From JAPLNB01 sp964451955 (GTDB lineage: Bacteria > Planctomycetota > Phycisphaerae > Tepidisphaerales > Tepidisphaeraceae): DNA of 64,000 nucleotides. Under the pieces are notes generated by a model. The model did no database searches. It was not told the origin of the DNA and saw nothing but the letters and a program-made list of their open reading frames with translations. Location of the stretch: positions 23,513 to 87,512 of the forward strand of contig CAYVKG010000007.1 in NCBI GenBank assembly GCA_964451955.1, written 5' to 3'. This document shows positions 7,065 through 48,155 of the stretch, piece after piece (positions within the stretch are counted from its first letter, which is position 1; each line of letters opens with the position of its first letter). The position numbers and the translations under genes were made by a program.

Positions 7065-9419
7065 TTATCTCCACATGCCGGACTCGCCGGCCCACTTGAG
7101 CCACTGTTCCCAGTAGGGGCGGTTCATGCCGATGGCGTTTTCGAAGAAGGCGTCGGCGGGCATGCGTCGAAGCATCCACTTGGCCCGCTCATTGGCGGCC
7201 TTGGCCTCTTCGGTTTTTCCCAAGGCGACGTTGGCATTGACAATCTGGACATAGGCGCCGAGGGCGAGGACATCGTCCTGGTAGCGGAACGCGGCATCGC
7301 CATAGAGTTTGATCGCCTCGGTGAAATCACCGACGTCATAGGTGCAATCGGCCTCGCAGAAGTAGCTCAGTTTGAGGTAAAGGCGGTCCATGTCTTTTGC
7401 GGGGGCATTGGCGCGGTAATAGTCGATGACCCTGCGATAGAGCGTCTTGCCTCGTTTGAGCCGTTCGAGGCGAGCGAGCGAGGCTTCGGCCAGATCGATG
7501 GCGGGCTTGCTGGTGGAGGTGGACTTGGCGGCGGCGATGCGGTCTTCGAGGATGGCCGCGCTGGCCCGGTAGCTGCTGGCCATCAGGAAGAGGAGTTGTC
7601 CCATTCTTGGGTCACCGGGATACCGCTGGGTCAGTTCTTCGAGTCGTGCGATAGCCAGTTCGAAACGAGAGGTTCGGTAGTACAAGTTGGCCAGTTCCCA
7701 GAGCGATTCGCGGAACTCCTGGGCCTCCGGGGTGATCTGGGGATTGTCATCGACGGCGGCGATCAAGACCTCTTCGGCCTTGTTGTAGAATTCGGGTCCC
7801 TTGGCGATATAGGCTCTGGCGAGGGGCACCCCGGACTTTGAGGCGGCGAGGCTCTTGGCATATCTTGCCTGGTTTTTTCGATAGGCGTCAATGGCTTTGT
7901 CGAACAGACCGGCAGCCTGATAGGACTGGCCGAGTTTCAAGAGGGCGGCGGGGGTCTGGGGGTCTTCCGGGCGTTCCTTAGCAAAGGTTTCGAGGGCGCC
8001 GATGACGCGTGTCAGTTCTCCGGATCGTTCATAGAGCTCGATCGCTTTCCAGAGAGCCTCACCATGCCCTCTGTCATCGGTGACGGTGAGCCCGGCGGAG
8101 ACGGCAACGTAGGCGTCACCGGCCTTGAGGCGGCAGCTGCGAGCCTCCTGTTCTCGGCGTGTTTTTTCGGCAGGCGTCAGTTCGGCCAGGCGTTCTTCGA
8201 GTTGCAGGGCGCGTTTTTCGTAGACGGAGCCGAGCCTTCCGAAGAACTCGGGGTCAGGATTGCGGGTTAGTTCCTGTTCATACGCAAGGACTTCGAGGGC
8301 GCCGAGGTAATTGGCATGCATCACAAGGCGCTGGATCGCGTCGCGCAGCCCTGCAACGAGTTCCGCGGCAGCTCGGGAGGAGAGAGCGGGGCGATCGGAG
8401 GCGTACTTGGTGACCGCCTGCAGATCGTTGAGACCGATCTCGTCGTCGCGTTGTGCGATGCGGCAGATGCCGCGGTTCAACCTTGCGAGCAAGGCGACCC
8501 TTGACTCGGGGTGCCCCTGCATGACGGCGGCGTAGAACGAATTTGCCCCTGCGAAGTCATTCTGTTCCTGGCGGATCTTGCCCAGGGCGTAGGCGGCATC
8601 GGCATCCAGGGGATGCTGAACGCGGAGCAAGTCTCTGGCAACGCGAAGGAGTCGCTCGGCCTCGGGGAGGTTGTGCAGTTTCCACTCGCAGTATCCCATC
8701 CAGTAGGTGAACTCGCCGGAGCCCAATCCGTCTCCGCCGTCGAGTTTGAGGGCTTCGGCAAGCAGGTTTTTGGCCTCTTTGAAGAGACCACGATCGACGA
8801 GAATGTGGGCCTTTTCGCCCATGGCCCAGGCGCGTTCGGCGTCGGTGATGTCCTTCATGGTCAGGAAGAGTTCGATGGACTTTTCGGCGGGTTGGCGATC
8901 TTCCTCTTCCAGTTGGAGTTCGATGACGCGGCGTTTGACTTTGACGGCAAGAGCCGGTTCCAGTTCGGCTGCCCGCTGGTAATGCCAGATTGCGTCGGCG
9001 AATCGTCCGAGGGCTTCGAAGCTTTCGGCAAGGCGGCGGTGAATGGGGCCATCGCCGGCGATCCCCAAGGCCATTCCCCGCTGCGTTTGTTCGATGATTC
9101 GCTGATGATTGGCGGGGATGTTGAGGTGTCGTTGCCGCTGCGCCATCGCCAGTGATTCGCCGAGGAGAACCCGGATAGCGCCTTCGATTTCTGAAGGGAG
9201 CTTTCCCTGGTTGAGCATGGCGTTGAGCAATTCGATGGCGGCCGAGGCACGATCCTGCTTCAACAGTTGACGGACGGAATCGACCCGTTGGAGGAGTGTG
9301 GGTCCCGGCTTTGGCTGGATGAAGAGCCACCCGGCATAGGCAAAGACGCCGAGGGAGAAGAGCATGAGGGGCAACTGCCACAGTTGCGCCAGCCGAGTTT
9401 TGATTCGCGCGGACCCCAT
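7065..9419 (-). CDS. Membrane-anchored TPR protein at head of flagellar operon
   Basis: The 784-residue protein has one membrane segment at about residues 16-34. The rest is helical and rich in TPR units, for example around RFADAIWHYQRAAELEPALA, LFDKAIDAYRKNQARYAKSL and RFELAIARLEELTQRYPGDPRMG. The topology is probably N-in with the TPR domain in the periplasm. I chose the ATG at 9419, preceded by AAGGAAG, over a GTG at 9437. Its stop lies 23 bp before the flgN-like gene, so it is the first gene of the flagellar operon. TPR scaffolds organise protein assemblies; a role in assembling or placing the flagellum is inferred from position only. Confidence 0.85.
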   Translation of the reverse strand: MGSARIKTRLAQLWQLPLMLFSLGVFAYAGWLFIQPKPGPTLLQRVDSVRQLLKQDRASAAIELLNAMLNQGKLPSEIEGAIRVLLGESLAMAQRQRHLNIPANHQRIIEQTQRGMALGIAGDGPIHRRLAESFEALGRFADAIWHYQRAAELEPALAVKVKRRVIELQLEEEDRQPAEKSIELFLTMKDITDAERAWAMGEKAHILVDRGLFKEAKNLLAEALKLDGGDGLGSGEFTYWMGYCEWKLHNLPEAERLLRVARDLLRVQHPLDADAAYALGKIRQEQNDFAGANSFYAAVMQGHPESRVALLARLNRGICRIAQRDDEIGLNDLQAVTKYASDRPALSSRAAAELVAGLRDAIQRLVMHANYLGALEVLAYEQELTRNPDPEFFGRLGSVYEKRALQLEERLAELTPAEKTRREQEARSCRLKAGDAYVAVSAGLTVTDDRGHGEALWKAIELYERSGELTRVIGALETFAKERPEDPQTPAALLKLGQSYQAAGLFDKAIDAYRKNQARYAKSLAASKSGVPLARAYIAKGPEFYNKAEEVLIAAVDDNPQITPEAQEFRESLWELANLYYRTSRFELAIARLEELTQRYPGDPRMGQLLFLMASSYRASAAILEDRIAAAKSTSTSKPAIDLAEASLARLERLKRGKTLYRRVIDYYRANAPAKDMDRLYLKLSYFCEADCTYDVGDFTEAIKLYGDAAFRYQDDVLALGAYVQIVNANVALGKTEEAKAANERAKWMLRRMPADAFFENAIGMNRPYWEQWLKWAGESGMWR

Positions 9420-9682
9420 TGGCTTCCTTGCCTGCACGGGCTCCTGCCGATCTTGCAGATCAGGCGCTCATTCGGACATTCCGTCGCCCGAAGGAGGATA
9501 TTCGAGCGATTGCACCGGGCGCACGCCGTCCGCAATCTGGAGCGAATATCCCATACTACGGCATGTGAGTTTACCCTCCGGAAAGGCAAACGCAAGCGGC
9601 AGATGCGGTTTCGGACCGATAAAATGTCGCGGGTTTGGCTCCTGGGCAGCTTGGGGCCTGGGCGCGGTGGCCAGGGAGGCGT
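9420..9682 (-). other. Leader or spacer upstream of the flagellar operon
   Basis: This 263-bp non-coding stretch separates the flavodoxin gene from the TPR gene. It contains a long stepped hairpin (9496-9551, listed separately). No clear sigma70, sigma54 or sigma28 promoter could be picked out by eye. Confidence 0.6.
9496..9551 (-). repeat. Long stepped hairpin in operon leader
   Basis: Outer arms GGATATTCG (9496-9504) and CGAATATCC (9543-9551) pair perfectly over 9 bp. Inner arms GATTGC (9508-9513) and GCAATC (9532-9537) pair over 6 bp. A small GGC/GCC stem with loop GCAC caps it. The element starts 77 bases before the TPR start codon and has no T run. It could be a structured 5' leader, an RNA-processing site or a protein-binding palindrome. 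Confidence 0.6.
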
Positions 9683-10363
9683 TTAGGCCGAGGTTTTCAT
9701 GGCGACTTGGGCGACCCTTTTGCCGAGGTTTTTGGCCGTACTAATTCCGAACTCGTCCTTGGTGATGTCGTCTTTCCAGTTGTTCCAGAGAGTGGCTCCG
9801 CGGTGGGCGGTTGGGCGAGCATCACCGACGACGATCATTTCCTGGGACATGAGGATGGATTGCACGGAAGCGATGGTGAGTTCTTGCCCGCCGTTTCTGG
9901 CCGCACCGACGGCGACGACGCCGGCGACCTTGTTGCTCATGGCGAACTCTTTTCGGAATACCATCCAGCGTTCGAGGAACGCCTTGCACAGGGCGCTCAT
10001 CTGGCCGAAATAGACGGGGGTCCCGATGATGATGGCTGCGACTGCGGGGTCTGTCAGTTTCCGGGCCACAGCCGGGAAATCATCCGGCTCGCCGTCGGGC
10101 AGTTTGATGCCTGCGGCCGGTTCAAACGGGATTTTCATGCCAGCGAGGTCTATCAGCTCAATCTGGACACTTGAGCCGGCCGACTTGGCCGCCTGAAGGG
10201 CCGCATCGACCGCCTGGGCGGTGGTCATGCCTTTTCGGGGGCTGCAACTGATGCCGATGATCTTGATCGGCTTGTTTTCCGCCGCTGGCGACACGCCCAC
10301 CTGCCCCAGAGCCACTGCGCCAGCCGCTCCAACAAACGCCCGCCGAGACCATTGTTCACTCAT
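9683..10363 (-). CDS. Tat-exported flavodoxin-like NAD(P)H oxidoreductase
   Basis: The 226-residue protein starts with a twin-arginine signal (WSRRAFVGAAGAVALG, residues 5-20), so it is probably exported folded with its FMN. The flavodoxin/NADPH-dependent FMN reductase fold follows. The phosphate-binding loop GISCSPRKGMT lies near residues 37-47. The motif AIIIGTPVYFGQMSALCKAFLERW near 110-133 is typical of iron-sulfur flavoprotein-like reductases. GGAG lies seven bases before the ATG. It is divergent from tspO, with a 10-bp palindrome between them. The substrate is unknown. Confidence 0.85.
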   Translation of the reverse strand: MSEQWSRRAFVGAAGAVALGQVGVSPAAENKPIKIIGISCSPRKGMTTAQAVDAALQAAKSAGSSVQIELIDLAGMKIPFEPAAGIKLPDGEPDDFPAVARKLTDPAVAAIIIGTPVYFGQMSALCKAFLERWMVFRKEFAMSNKVAGVVAVGAARNGGQELTIASVQSILMSQEMIVVGDARPTAHRGATLWNNWKDDITKDEFGISTAKNLGKRVAQVAMKTSA

Positions 10364-10413
10364 CGTATTCTCCTTTATTGTTTATTGCGCGCGAGACAGT
10401 TTTCGGTCTTCTC

Positions 10414-10423
10414 ACTGTACAGT
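10414..10423. promoter_or_regulatory. 10-bp perfect palindrome, candidate operator
   Basis: ACTGTACAGT sits in the 109-bp gap between two divergent genes. A further ACAGT half-site lies just to its left (10396-10400). A shared regulator of the flavodoxin-like and tspO genes is possible; nothing identifies the protein. Confidence 0.35.
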
Positions 10424-10472
10424 CGAGTATCGCCGATGTGACAGCCGCGGGAAGGCGTCCCTATGATTGGCC

Positions 10473-10964
10473 ATGAGCGTTTTGAAATCCGGCGGGCTGG
10501 TCATTTCGGTGCAATTCGCCATTGCGATTGTGTTTTGCGAGTCTGTGGGCGTGTTGGGCTCGTTGTTTTCGGGGCCGGGCAGCTGGTACCAGTCTCTCCG
10601 TAAGCCGTTTTTCACCCCTCCGGGCTGGTTGTTTGGCCCGGCATGGGTGGGGTTGTACGCAATGATGGGGGTTTCGGTGGCCCTTGTTTTCAGGCAGCGG
10701 CGAGCGAATTCGTTGGCAAGAGGCGCTCTGGCGGCATTCATTGTTCAACTGGTTCTGAATGCCGCATGGTCGCCGGTCTTTTTCGGTCTGCACTGGCTCG
10801 CCGGCTCGATGGTGATCATCGTGCTGCTGTGTGGAGCCATCCTATGGACCATTCTTGCCTTTTGGCGTGTTTCGCGATTCGCCGCCGTTCTGCTGATTCC
10901 GTATTTTCTGTGGGTTTGTTTCGCTTCGGTGCTGAACATTTCGGTTTATGCGATGAACCGGTAA
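10473..10964 (+). CDS. tspO: TspO/MBR family tryptophan-rich sensory protein
   Basis: TspO is a five-helix membrane protein that binds porphyrins and related ligands. The family signature is plain: WYQSLRKPFFTPPGWLFGPAWVGLYAMMG (about residues 36-64), followed by a VLNAAWSPVFFGLHW segment and three further hydrophobic helices. From the ATG at 10473 the protein has 163 residues, the normal length. A TTG two codons earlier is better spaced from GAAGG (10451-10455) and cannot be excluded. In bacteria TspO is often tied to tetrapyrrole or stress responses. The divergent flavoprotein gene may share that context. Confidence 0.93.
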   Translation: MSVLKSGGLVISVQFAIAIVFCESVGVLGSLFSGPGSWYQSLRKPFFTPPGWLFGPAWVGLYAMMGVSVALVFRQRRANSLARGALAAFIVQLVLNAAWSPVFFGLHWLAGSMVIIVLLCGAILWTILAFWRVSRFAAVLLIPYFLWVCFASVLNISVYAMNR

Positions 10965-10990
10965 CCCGCACGGGAAGAATGGAAAGGTTG

Positions 10991-10996
10991 TATAAT
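10991..10996 (+). promoter_or_regulatory. Consensus -10 box before the DUF1598 gene
   Basis: TATAAT lies 45 bases before the ATG at 11041 in the 76-bp gap after tspO. No good -35 box lies 16-18 bases upstream. A start near 11003 would give a leader of about 38 bases containing AGGAGG. Confidence 0.4.
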
Positions 10997-11040
10997 GGTT
11001 GCGTCTCGGCGGCGTCTGTATAGGCGAAGAGGAGGCCGCG

Positions 11041-12318
11041 ATGCGGACCATTGGTAACGACGCTCAGCTTGGGTGGGGGCTGGCCCCGATCATTATCGTT
11101 GTGATCCTTGCCGTTTTGTCGTGCGTGCTTTACGCACAGGACGTTCCGGGCGGCCCGAACGTCTTTGGCGTCTACGTGGATCCCTCGGGATCGCTGGGAT
11201 ATCGGGAGAAGGATGCGGCGGCGCAGCTCGCGCAACTGCGATTAGGTCCGACCACCAGGCAGGCGGAGGGCAAGCTCCATTATCTGTCGCTGGCGAGGCT
11301 ATTTGGCGAAGTTCGAGCCAATCTCGATTCGCAAAGACCGCTGACCGCCGAGCAGCGTTACCTGCAGGGGCTGACGCAGATTCGATACGTCTTTTTGTAT
11401 CCGGAGGCAGGGGACCTGGTCCTTGCCGGCCCAGCCGAGCCGTTTGTTGAGTCAGCCAACCTTCAGCCCCGCGGGAAGCTCACGGGTCGGCCGATCCTGC
11501 ATCTGGACGATCTGATAACAGCGTTGCGGACCGCCCATCAGCGGGATCCCCAGCCGTTCGGTTGCTCGATCGACCCGCCGGAGCAGTCCGTTCAAAGGGG
11601 GCAGGAAGTTCTGCGGCGATATGGCAACCGCTCTCGCAGAGAGCTGGCCGACGCGCTGGCGAGCGAGCTCGGTCCACAGCAGATCCGATTTTTCGGCACT
11701 CCCCCCGACTCGCGCACGGCGTTGATCTGCGTTGCCGCGGATTACAAGCTGAAGCGGGAATCGATCGGGATCGATCCGCCGCCCATTGCCGGGCTGGGCA
11801 ACTCGATCGACAACTCGCGTGTCGCGGGCAACGCTTTCTGGTTTGAGCTCTGCTACGAACCGCTGCTGGTGTCGCCCGACTCGACGGCGTACGCGTTGCG
11901 TGGTCCCAGGCTTCAGTTGAAGACGGGGCACGTTCCGTTCGATGACAAAGGCGCGACCCCAAGGGCACAGGCTTACGCGAGGCAGTTCTCGGCGAAGATG
12001 GAGCAGATTGCATTGCGCAGCCCCCTATACGCCGAATTGCAGAACATCGCCGACCTCGCGCTTGTGGCAAGCCTGATCCGGCATGACCGACTGGCACAGA
12101 AAGCCAAGGTCGATCTGGGGTGGCTGTTGGCGGACGATTCCATTTACGCTGTGGAGACGGTGCGGGTCCCGCGGTTCACGGAGACGCTGGTGAACTACAC
12201 GAACGGCTCGCTGGCGGCCGGGGGGGTGCGGCTCAATGCTGCTCCGGCTCTCAAGTCCCGCGAAACGGACGAGGCGGGGGTCCTGACTCCGTTGAAAGCG
12301 GTTCGATCGAGACCATAG
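11041..12318 (+). CDS. DUF1598 domain protein
   Basis: DUF1598 is a planctomycete-restricted domain of unknown function. The ATG at 11041 is preceded by AGGAGG five bases upstream; a TTG at 10999 has no such support. The 425-residue protein has an N-terminal membrane segment or uncleaved signal (about 11-31) and so faces the periplasm or the outside. The domain core is recognisable in IRYVFLYPEAGDLVLAGPAEPF near residue 112. The C-terminal half carries NAFWFELCYEPLLVSPD and the closing FTETLVNYTNGSLAAGG. No catalytic residues are known. Confidence 0.85.
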   Translation: MRTIGNDAQLGWGLAPIIIVVILAVLSCVLYAQDVPGGPNVFGVYVDPSGSLGYREKDAAAQLAQLRLGPTTRQAEGKLHYLSLARLFGEVRANLDSQRPLTAEQRYLQGLTQIRYVFLYPEAGDLVLAGPAEPFVESANLQPRGKLTGRPILHLDDLITALRTAHQRDPQPFGCSIDPPEQSVQRGQEVLRRYGNRSRRELADALASELGPQQIRFFGTPPDSRTALICVAADYKLKRESIGIDPPPIAGLGNSIDNSRVAGNAFWFELCYEPLLVSPDSTAYALRGPRLQLKTGHVPFDDKGATPRAQAYARQFSAKMEQIALRSPLYAELQNIADLALVASLIRHDRLAQKAKVDLGWLLADDSIYAVETVRVPRFTETLVNYTNGSLAAGGVRLNAAPALKSRETDEAGVLTPLKAVRSRP

Positions 12319-12319
12319 G

Positions 12320-12380
12320 CTGCGACTGCGTGGTCGCAGGCAACGAGAAAGGCCGCGGTCCCATTCCCATGGCCGCGGCC
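12320..12380. terminator. Two hairpins between convergent genes
   Basis: A stem with arms CTGCGAC/GTCGCAG (12320-12339) directly follows the DUF1598 stop codon. A second with arms GGCCGCGG/CCGCGGCC (12351-12380, 14-base loop) lies before the end of the convergent PEP-CTERM gene. Neither has a strong T run, so the terminator role, possibly bidirectional, is inferred from position. Confidence 0.45.
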
Positions 12381-12403
12381 CGGAATTTGCGTTGTCTTGT
12401 TTG

Positions 12404-13090
12404 TTATTCTCGGGTCCGACGATACACATGAGAGCCCAAGAGAGAGGCAAGGAGCCCGAGTCCGGCCCACGCCGCCGCGGGTGTCGGGACGGCCGTCAGG
12501 ACGCGCATCTGATCGCCGGGGTTGGAGGCGACCAGCTTGATGGACAACGTTTTGAGATCGTTGCTCAGTTCGATCCGCTCAGGTCCGAACTCGACTCCGC
12601 GAAACCAGAAGTGGGACGTCGGGTAAATGGTGAGCGGATTACCGAGATAGTCGGTTTGGAGGAAGCGATCGCCTCCTTTGGACTGTGGAAGATCGGATTC
12701 GACGATGATGCCGATGATTTTCTGGGCGAAGGTGAAAGTTGCCTCGGCCGAGGCGTAGTGGAGGGGGTCGAGGATGATCAGATGGCTGGAAACGACGGTG
12801 CCCTTGGTGAGCCAGGCGTTTTCGGAGACAAAGACCTTGCGATAGGTACCGGGCGTGGTGATATCCACGCGTATATCGTCGGTGAGCGTTGCATACTGGC
12901 GCTCGTTCCAGGCATGGATCTTGACATTGTCGCCGGTGTCATCGAAGAAGTTGGACAGGGCTCCGGTCGGAGTGAGAAGCGGGTCGAGAATATCGCCCTG
13001 CCCGGAGACAGCCACGACCGCCCCATACGTCGGAACAGCGAAGGCAAACAACACGGCAAGCATCCCGATGCCGATAACTCGACCGCACAT
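12404..13090 (-). CDS. PEP-CTERM-type exported protein, variant motif
   Basis: The 228-residue protein has an N-terminal signal peptide (MCGRVIGIGMLAVLFAFAVPTYGA). Its C-terminal sorting tail has the motif VPTPAAAW, a hydrophobic stretch GLGLLASLL and an arginine-rich end YRRTRE. This is the VPTP variant of the PEP-CTERM signal, which exosortases recognise for cell-surface sorting. The middle part is beta-rich and unassigned. GAGGAG lies seven bases upstream of the ATG. It is divergent from the zinc dehydrogenase across 377 bp. Confidence 0.8.
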   Translation of the reverse strand: MCGRVIGIGMLAVLFAFAVPTYGAVVAVSGQGDILDPLLTPTGALSNFFDDTGDNVKIHAWNERQYATLTDDIRVDITTPGTYRKVFVSENAWLTKGTVVSSHLIILDPLHYASAEATFTFAQKIIGIIVESDLPQSKGGDRFLQTDYLGNPLTIYPTSHFWFRGVEFGPERIELSNDLKTLSIKLVASNPGDQMRVLTAVPTPAAAWAGLGLLASLLGSHVYRRTRE

Positions 13091-13467
13091 CGTTTTCTCC
13101 TCTCGGACTGTAGAACAGGAACACTCGCGCCCTTCCTGACGCGACCCCCATGCGACGCTGACCCCGACATCCGGCTCTGCATCATAGCACGGCCGCCGGG
13201 GTTGGCCTGTCGTTTTCGGGGAATTGGCGCCGGCCGGGCGTTGAAGACACGGAGACCCTGTCGGATATGCCAGCGGCGCCGTCGCACTCGTCTCAGCCGG
13301 CGCGATTGCCGCGGGGCGCGGCGGAAGATCGACCGCCGATAACCTGTCTCATGGAGGGGGCGACGGCAATGGGGTCCGATAACGCGGGAGCGGGAAGGAC
13401 TGTCCAAGGGGGCGTTCCCGCGATACATTCAATCGGGGGCGCAAGGAAAGGGATGGAGAGAGCGATC
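13091..13467. other. Divergent intergenic region
   Basis: This 377-bp stretch separates the PEP-CTERM gene from the zinc dehydrogenase. Open frames extending the dehydrogenase upstream give no family-like sequence. The only structure seen is a stem with arms GCGGGAA/TTCCCGC (13390-13421) in the probable leader of the dehydrogenase. No convincing promoter boxes were found. Confidence 0.5.
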
Positions 13468-14484
13468 ATGCGACAAGCGATCATGACGGCGCCCGGGCGG
13501 ATCGAGTTTCGCGAGGTTCCATTGCCGACGGCTGGTCCTGGACAGGTGCTGCTGCGGATCCAGCGAATTGGCGTGTGTGGATCGGATGTTCACGTCAACC
13601 ACGGGAAGCACCCTTACACGAAATATCCGGTGGTGCAGGGGCATGAGTTCTCGGGGATCATCGAGTCGCTGGGCGACGGCGTCAGCGGATTGCGAATCGG
13701 TCAGAAGGTGACGGCGATGCCGCAGGTTGTCTGCGGCACGTGTGGCCCATGCCGCCGCGGGGATTACCATATCTGCGACCATCTTCGGGTGGAGGGTTTT
13801 CAGGCGCCCGGATGCGCGCAGGATTTTTTTGCCGTGCCCGCGGACCGGATAGTGGCGCTGCCGGACGATTTCACGCCGGAGCAGGGGGCCCTGGTCGAGC
13901 CGACAGCCGTCGCCGTTCACGCGACGAGTCGCGCCGGCGAGTTGGCCGGGCGGAATGTGGTGGTCATGGGCGCCGGCCCGATTGGGAACCTTGTGGGGCA
14001 GGTCGCGGCGGCTTCCGGTGCACGGGTACTGATCACAGACCTTTCAGATTACCGGCTGGAAGTGGCGGCGCGTTGCGGCCTGGAATTCAGGTCGAACGCG
14101 TCTGGAGAATCGCTTGCCGGCGCGGTGAAGCGAGCGTTCGGCGACGAGGGGTTCGGCATCGCCTTTGAGTGCGTTGGGGTGGAAGCGACGATTTCGGCGG
14201 CGGTGTCGGGCATCGCCAAAGGGGGCACGATCGTGGCTGTCGGGGTGTTTGCTGAGAAGCCGCGTATTGACCTCGGGCTTGTGCAGGATCGGGAACTGCG
14301 GATTATCGGGACGCTGATGTACAAGCGGGAGGACTATGAAAGGGCGGTGGATCTAATCCGGAAGGGTGCGGTGAGGACGGTGCCGCTGGAATCGCGGCAC
14401 TTTGCGTTCTCGGCGTATGCGGATGCGTACGATTACATCGACCGGCAAAGCGACAAGTGCGTGAAGGTGTTCATCGACCTGTAG
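13468..14484 (+). CDS. Zinc-dependent medium-chain dehydrogenase, sorbitol/threonine type
   Basis: This enzyme should oxidise a polyol or amino alcohol with NAD+. The ATG at 13468 has GGAGAG seven bases upstream and gives 338 residues, the normal length. The catalytic zinc site is C37 with H59-E60 in the GHE motif. The structural zinc loop has C89, C92, C95 and C103. The Rossmann motif is GAGPIG (169-174), with D192 at the end of the second strand favouring NAD+ over NADP+. The closest groups are L-iditol/sorbitol and L-threonine 3-dehydrogenases. The substrate cannot be set from the sequence, and no pathway neighbours help. Confidence 0.9.
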   Translation: MRQAIMTAPGRIEFREVPLPTAGPGQVLLRIQRIGVCGSDVHVNHGKHPYTKYPVVQGHEFSGIIESLGDGVSGLRIGQKVTAMPQVVCGTCGPCRRGDYHICDHLRVEGFQAPGCAQDFFAVPADRIVALPDDFTPEQGALVEPTAVAVHATSRAGELAGRNVVVMGAGPIGNLVGQVAAASGARVLITDLSDYRLEVAARCGLEFRSNASGESLAGAVKRAFGDEGFGIAFECVGVEATISAAVSGIAKGGTIVAVGVFAEKPRIDLGLVQDRELRIIGTLMYKREDYERAVDLIRKGAVRTVPLESRHFAFSAYADAYDYIDRQSDKCVKVFIDL

Positions 14485-14623
14485 TGTGGTGCGGTCGTCC
14501 GCCGATTCGCACAACAGCCGCCAACCGCTACAGTTCTCCCCGTTTTCCTTCAACGAAGCCGGCGGCAGGGGTGATTCACATATCTTGCTTTTCCTTCATT
14601 GGGTTCGCGATGTAGACTGCAAT

Positions 14624-15043
14624 GTGGCCAGCAGTGAAACCGAGCAATCGCTATCGGACGTTCTGGGCCGGCTGATCGCGTTCGACGCGGACGGGCGCGC
14701 GGTTTGGCCGGCGGACGCCTTTTACCGGCAACTGGCCCGGGATGTGCTCAGGCAGCCGGAGACGCCGCTGGATGTTCTTCGGCGGACGAAAGAGGCCGCG
14801 AAACGGGGATACGGGGATCCTCAATCGCCGATGGCTCCGGAGATCTGCCTGCTGGTGTATTACGGCTGCATTGCGGCGGCGCTGTATCACCACAACCAAC
14901 TCATCAGTCAACTTGGACCGGAGGACCTGCGAATGGGACTGAGTTGGGCGCTTCGGCAGCCGTGGCTGGACGAGCCGACACGGGAGTTGTTCGAGGGGGC
15001 TTTGTGCCACCTGCGTTCCGGGCGGCATTTGTGGCGGCGATAG
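14624..15043 (+). CDS. Small protein of unknown function
   Basis: An open frame runs from a GTG at 14486. The 46 residues before the GTG at 14624 look non-coding, and the protein-like part begins ASSETEQSLSDVLGRLIAFD. From 14624 it has 139 residues: a helical cytosolic protein with PETPLDVLRRTKEAAKRGYGD and a hydrophobic helix APEICLLVYYGCIAAALYHHNQL, ending in a basic SGRHLWRR. No strong ribosome-binding site is visible and the start is uncertain. I do not recognise the family. It converges on the giant gene. Confidence 0.5.
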   Translation: MASSETEQSLSDVLGRLIAFDADGRAVWPADAFYRQLARDVLRQPETPLDVLRRTKEAAKRGYGDPQSPMAPEICLLVYYGCIAAALYHHNQLISQLGPEDLRMGLSWALRQPWLDEPTRELFEGALCHLRSGRHLWRR

Positions 15044-15050
15044 AACAGCG

Positions 15051-15078
15051 GGAGCCCTCCGGCGGAGGCCGAAGGGCT
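15051..15078. terminator. Hairpin between convergent genes
   Basis: Arms AGCCCT (15053-15058) and AGGGCT (15073-15078) can pair; an alternative tight stem uses CCTCCG/CGGAGG (15056-15068). It lies in the 70-bp gap between the unknown gene and the 3' end of the giant gene. There is no T run. Confidence 0.35.
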
Positions 15079-15113
15079 TGCTGCAGTTTGAGGCAACGGG
15101 GCGGAAGCGGGTG

Positions 15114-47729
<32,616 letters not shown>

Positions 47730-48155
47730 GATTCACACCTGCATTGCCGCGGCCCATTCGCCGCGGGCAGAGACTGACCTCGTCGCCGCCTCTTGAGACG
47801 GAGGCAAAGGCCGCAAACCCCGTTTCCGATAGGTGATGCATCCTCGCGATGACCGAAAAATCCTTCGCAAGGATTCAACAACCGCAAATCGCGCATGATC
47901 CCCTTTTCTGCCCGGTGCGCGATGCCTCGGTCCGCACATTCTCTCCTCGATATGTCGCGGGCTCCTTCCCGTCATCGTATTCTCGGCCAAGACGTGGCCC
48001 AATCATCCTTGAATGCCAACGACCGTCACCTCGGCAGTATACAAGCCAAGTGGCATGAGGCAACTGCAAACATTACGCAGAACCGTAAAAAGAAGAATCG
48101 GCCCCTCACCCCCATGGTCTGCCCAATCGGTCGAGCGAGCAACCGGCCCCTTTAC
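47730..48155 (-). other. Leader of giant gene and spacer after DUF1559 gene
   Basis: This 426-bp stretch has no credible gene; the short frames in it look random. It holds a terminator-like hairpin (47856-47875), a stem CCGCGG/CCGCGG near 47747-47766 and a stem GCCTC/GAGGC just upstream of it. No promoter for the giant gene could be assigned. Confidence 0.55.
47856..47875 (-). terminator. Intrinsic terminator-like hairpin upstream of giant gene
   Basis: On the minus strand, arms AATCCTT/AAGGATT with loop GCG lead straight into a run of five T (two in the stem). It is 280 bases after the DUF1559 stop and 127 bases before the giant gene's start. It is either the end of the upstream unit or an attenuator in the leader. 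Confidence 0.5.

Noticed and set aside
47875..48069. A 64-residue minus-strand frame upstream of the giant gene
   Set aside because: Its composition looks random, it lacks a ribosome-binding site, and its end coincides with the hairpin by chance.
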